From JBJXHB01 sp046160725 (lineage in GTDB: Bacteria; Pseudomonadota; Gammaproteobacteria; Burkholderiales; Burkholderiaceae_C): a DNA stretch of 7,360 bases. Shown in pieces: positions 5,332 to 7,360 of this stretch. The notes below the pieces were generated by a model. It was not told where the DNA came from. It was given only the letters and a program-made list of their open reading frames with translations, and did not search any database. The stretch's first letter is position 1, and the number at the start of each line of letters is the position of its first letter. Where the stretch lies: NCBI GenBank assembly GCA_046160725.1, contig JBJXHB010000123.1, forward strand, positions 1-7,360, read 5' to 3'. The translations under genes were made by a program, and so were the position numbers.

Positions 5332-7076
5332 GCCGCCCGCCCCGCGCCATGACCCTGGCCCGCCTGTTGCTGCTGGCGCTGCTGGTGCTGCTCGCCGCCC
5401 ACACAGCGCCGGCGCAGGCCCAGGCTGCCGGCAGCATCCGCTACTTCTCGAGCGGGGGTGAGCGCCCCACTTACACGCCACAGTACATCCAAGAGATGAG
5501 CCTGTCTCTGTTGCTGGAGGCCCGCGCAGCGGACGGCCGGCTGCTGTGCTCCCCGTGCACGGCGGTGCCGGCGGGAGCCGCCACCTACTCGGCGACGGTC
5601 GAGGGCTGGAACGCCCAGCGCTACGAGGTGATCAGCGAAACCTGCAAAGGCGTTCGCAGCACTGTGCCGCAGTTCCAATGCACCAACGGCCCGCTGGAGC
5701 TGAACGTTCGGGTGCGAACTGGCGAGGTGGAGCTGCGAACCGCCTACCTGCCCGGGACCTCCACCACGCCCTATGGCGCGTGGGTGAATGGCCCGCGCCT
5801 GGTGTTCCTGGAGAACCCCAACAAGTATTGGGACCTCGTGTTGCCCGACGGGAAGATCCCGGCCGGCAAATACAAGATCGCCAACGGCAACCAGACGGGC
5901 GTGCTGCCCCGCGGCGGCAGCATCGTGGGTTGCAACAAGACCCATGTCAACACCGAAGACACACTGGACGTGCCGGCCGGTGGCTCCGTCATCCACACCA
6001 TGGTCTTCCGCATCGACGACTGCCCGGTGCGCGTGGAGGTAGACATCAGCACCATCGGCACGCAGACCTACGAAATCCAAGGGGCGACGCTGACGTGCCG
6101 GCGCGCTTTCACGTCGCTGGACTACTGCGAAGGCTGGATCCAGCATGGCACCGACCTGACGATCACTGCCCGGGTGCCCGACGGCTTCCAGCCCCGCTTC
6201 AGGGGCCGGCTCGGCTGCTCTGCCGTGAATGCCTGCACCTTCAAGGTCCAGACCCATGAGGTCGTGAGAATGAGCATCGAGCCCAGCGTGGCGCCGCCGC
6301 CGCCCACAGCGAGCCTGTCTGTCTCACTGGGCGATGCGCCGCCGCTGAGCCGAACCGAGGCCAAGGGCAGCAACAGCGTGCCGTGGCTGCAAGCCCGTCT
6401 CGCACCCGCCGACGGCACGGTGGAAGTGACGGCCCTGACCCTGCAGGCCAGCGGCACCGGCCGTGACGACCTCGACCTCACCCAGCTGCGGGTGCACGTC
6501 GACAGCAATGCCAACGGCCGCGTCGATGCCGGCGAGCCGATGCTGGGCAGCGGCCGGTTCACCAGCGACAACGGCAACCTCACGCTCACCCTGGCCAGCC
6601 CGCTGGCGGTGGCCGCACCGATGCACCTGCTGGTGGTGGGCGACGTGGCGAGCACGGTGAACACGGCGGCGGCGCTGGGGCTCGGGGGCACGGCGCTGGC
6701 GATGCTGGGGCTGCTGGTCTGGCCCGGCGCCCGCCGCCGGGGCGGCCACGCCGAGCCCGAGAGCGACGACACCTTGGGCTCTGCCGAGCAGGCGCGCCGG
6801 CGTGGGCGCCTGGCATCCGTGGCGGTGGGCCTGCTGATGCTGGCTGCGTGCGGTGGCGGCGATGGCGCTGACCCGGCGCCGGCAAGCCCTGCGCCCCCGC
6901 CTGCGCCTGCGCCGCCGCCTGTGTCGCCGCCACCGCCACCGCCGCCACCACCGCCGGCAGTGTCCTACGAGATCCGGCTCACCGCCGTCCAGGCCCGCAG
7001 CGCCGCGACACCGGCGACCACGGTCAGTGCCTCGGGGCTGCCGATTCCGGGTGCGACGATCAGCGTGCAACCCTGA
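5328..7076 (+). CDS. Exported Cys-rich protein with EF-hand loop and C-terminal membrane hairpin
   Basis: A 582-residue protein of unknown function, predicted exported. Residues 8-33 form a Sec signal (hydrophobic LLLLALLVLLAA, then APAQAQA) with likely cleavage after the AQA run; ATG at 5349 (Met8) is an alternative start, but 5328 is preferred because of the ATGA overlap. Residues about 35-315 form a domain I do not recognise, with ten Cys (74, 77, 106, 118, 202, 232, 257, 267, 297, 303), an even number that suits disulfides in the periplasm or outside the cell. A Pro linker (323-326) leads to a beta-rich module (about 328-443) with TALTLQASGTGRDD and a canonical EF-hand loop, Asp392 to Glu403 (DSNANGRVDAGE). 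Then come membrane span 1 (447-465), an Arg-rich loop (RRR at 469-471 and 490-492), hydrophobic span 2 (495-507), LAAC with Cys508, GGG, a Pro-rich tail with ten consecutive Pro (534-543) and about 39 further residues. Positive charges on the loop predict it is cytoplasmic. The C-terminus could be a fusion scar or a specific anchor. Function is unknown; surface or envelope role inferred. Confidence 0.82.
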   Translation: MSRPPRAMTLARLLLLALLVLLAAHTAPAQAQAAGSIRYFSSGGERPTYTPQYIQEMSLSLLLEARAADGRLLCSPCTAVPAGAATYSATVEGWNAQRYEVISETCKGVRSTVPQFQCTNGPLELNVRVRTGEVELRTAYLPGTSTTPYGAWVNGPRLVFLENPNKYWDLVLPDGKIPAGKYKIANGNQTGVLPRGGSIVGCNKTHVNTEDTLDVPAGGSVIHTMVFRIDDCPVRVEVDISTIGTQTYEIQGATLTCRRAFTSLDYCEGWIQHGTDLTITARVPDGFQPRFRGRLGCSAVNACTFKVQTHEVVRMSIEPSVAPPPPTASLSVSLGDAPPLSRTEAKGSNSVPWLQARLAPADGTVEVTALTLQASGTGRDDLDLTQLRVHVDSNANGRVDAGEPMLGSGRFTSDNGNLTLTLASPLAVAAPMHLLVVGDVASTVNTAAALGLGGTALAMLGLLVWPGARRRGGHAEPESDDTLGSAEQARRRGRLASVAVGLLMLAACGGGDGADPAPASPAPPPAPAPPPVSPPPPPPPPPPAVSYEIRLTAVQARSAATPATTVSASGLPIPGATISVQP

Positions 7077-7122
7077 AACGTCTTGGGCTCGTCAGCGGGC
7101 TGGCACGAGACGGCGAAATTCG

Positions 7123-7140
7123 ACCGCCTGCAAGCGGTTT
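7123..7140 (+). terminator. Weak hairpin with short T run after the exported-protein gene
   Basis: ACCGC (7123-7127) pairs with GCGGT (7134-7138) around a six-base loop and is followed by TT. The stem is only 5 bp and the T run is three bases including the last paired T, so this is a weak candidate for termination of the small-ORF operon. Confidence 0.3.
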
Positions 7141-7144
7141 CTGG

Positions 7145-7170
7145 CCGGCAGGCCGAAATACGCCTGCCGG
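7145..7170. promoter_or_regulatory. Perfect 9-bp inverted repeat before the carbonic anhydrase gene
   Basis: CCGGCAGGC (7145-7153) and GCCTGCCGG (7162-7170) are exact inverted repeats around an eight-base A-containing spacer, CGAAATAC. The repeat ends five bases before the candidate -10 of the carbonic anhydrase gene and covers where its -35 should be. It could be a dimer-binding operator or, as RNA, the strong stem of a terminator for the upstream operon; the missing T-tract (TTGCC follows) argues mildly for an operator or a Rho-associated 3' end. Confidence 0.5.
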
Positions 7171-7175
7171 TTGCC

Positions 7176-7187
7176 TAAACTCGCCGG
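7176..7187 (+). promoter_or_regulatory. Putative leaderless promoter (-10 element) of carbonic anhydrase
   Basis: TAAACT (7176-7181) matches TATAAT at four of six positions and is followed by six bases (CGCCGG) and then ATG at 7188. Transcription would start at the A of the start codon. No Shine-Dalgarno is present. No good -35 is seen, because the inverted repeat occupies that region. Confidence 0.45.
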
Positions 7188-7360
7188 ATGAGCGAAGCCG
7201 AGAACGCCCCTGACGAACTTCAAGACCTGCTGGACAACAACCGCCAGTGGGCTGCGGCCACCGAGCAGCGCCAGCCCGGCTTTTTCAGCCGGCTGGCGCA
7301 GCAACAGTCGCCGCGCTACATGTGGATCGGCTGTGCCGACAGCCGCGTGCCGGCCAACGA
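7188..7360 (+). CDS. can: Beta-class carbonic anhydrase (Can-type), 3'-truncated by window edge
   Basis: The first 57-58 residues of a zinc-dependent carbonic anhydrase that interconverts CO2 and bicarbonate in the cytoplasm. The segment LLDNNRQWAA, then PGFFSRLAQQQSPRYMWIGC and ADSRVPANE, is the N-terminal hallmark of beta carbonic anhydrases like E. coli Can. Cys49 is the first zinc ligand, and Asp51 and Arg53 of the CxDSR motif form the catalytic dyad; the remaining His and Cys ligands lie beyond the window. The N-terminus is about seven residues longer than that of E. coli Can. The start at 7188 is set by homology and by the -10-like element six bases upstream. Its nearness to isovaleryl-CoA dehydrogenase may reflect bicarbonate demand by methylcrotonyl-CoA carboxylase, which is inferred because that gene is not in view. 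Confidence 0.95.
   Translation, partial: MSEAENAPDELQDLLDNNRQWAAATEQRQPGFFSRLAQQQSPRYMWIGCADSRVPAN

Noticed and set aside
4071..6257. A 728-codon minus-strand frame across the regulator end, small ORF and exported-protein gene
   Set aside because: Low-complexity Arg/Ala/Pro/Gln composition, no domain and no promoter; it spans three plausible + strand genes and looks like a shadow frame.
6810..7076. A separate lipoprotein gene starting near 6819-6837
   Set aside because: In-frame GTG (6819, 6825) and ATG (6837) lie inside the hydrophobic segment, leave no basic N-terminal residues and lack a Shine-Dalgarno, so an internal start is not supported.
1..7360. CRISPR arrays, tRNA or rRNA genes, insertion sequences, phage attachment sites
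   Set aside because: No spaced repeat arrays, cloverleaf-like sequence, transposase motifs or terminal inverted repeats were seen on either strand.

Overview
The window reads as a piece of chromosome from a high-GC betaproteobacterium, most likely order Burkholderiales. The basis is the very GC-rich coding style, the isovaleryl-CoA dehydrogenase and Can-type carbonic anhydrase sequences, and promoter-like hexamers placed so close to ATG that two genes look leaderless. No database search was possible, so the taxon is inferred. All supported genes are on the + strand.

Layout. Positions 1-791 hold the 3' two thirds of an isovaleryl-CoA dehydrogenase gene (leucine catabolism). A GNAT acetyltransferase (788-1378) overlaps it by four bases. 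After an 87-base gap comes a 1183-residue regulator (1466-5017) built as a SARP-type winged helix, a BTAD domain, an AAA-type ATPase and a long helical repeat tail. A 95-base gap then holds three exact CGCAACG heptamers at an exact 11-bp pitch, a weak -10-like hexamer and a good Shine-Dalgarno. Two genes joined by an ATGA overlap follow: a 72-residue small protein (5113-5331) and a 582-residue exported, cysteine-rich protein (5328-7076) with a canonical EF-hand loop and an unusual C-terminal membrane hairpin carrying an internal lipobox-like motif. A 111-base gap with two inverted repeats precedes the start of a beta-class carbonic anhydrase (7188 to the window end).

How the parts may fit. 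The dehydrogenase and carbonic anhydrase are housekeeping-type functions; a carbonic anhydrase could supply bicarbonate to the biotin carboxylase step of leucine breakdown. The regulator, small ORF and exported protein look like a separate module between them. Heptamers at 11-bp pitch are the operator layout known for Streptomyces SARP regulators. They lie directly between a SARP-like regulator and a two-gene unit, where a -35 box would be expected. The central hypothesis is therefore a self-contained SARP-controlled surface-protein locus in a proteobacterium. It rests on sequence pattern only.
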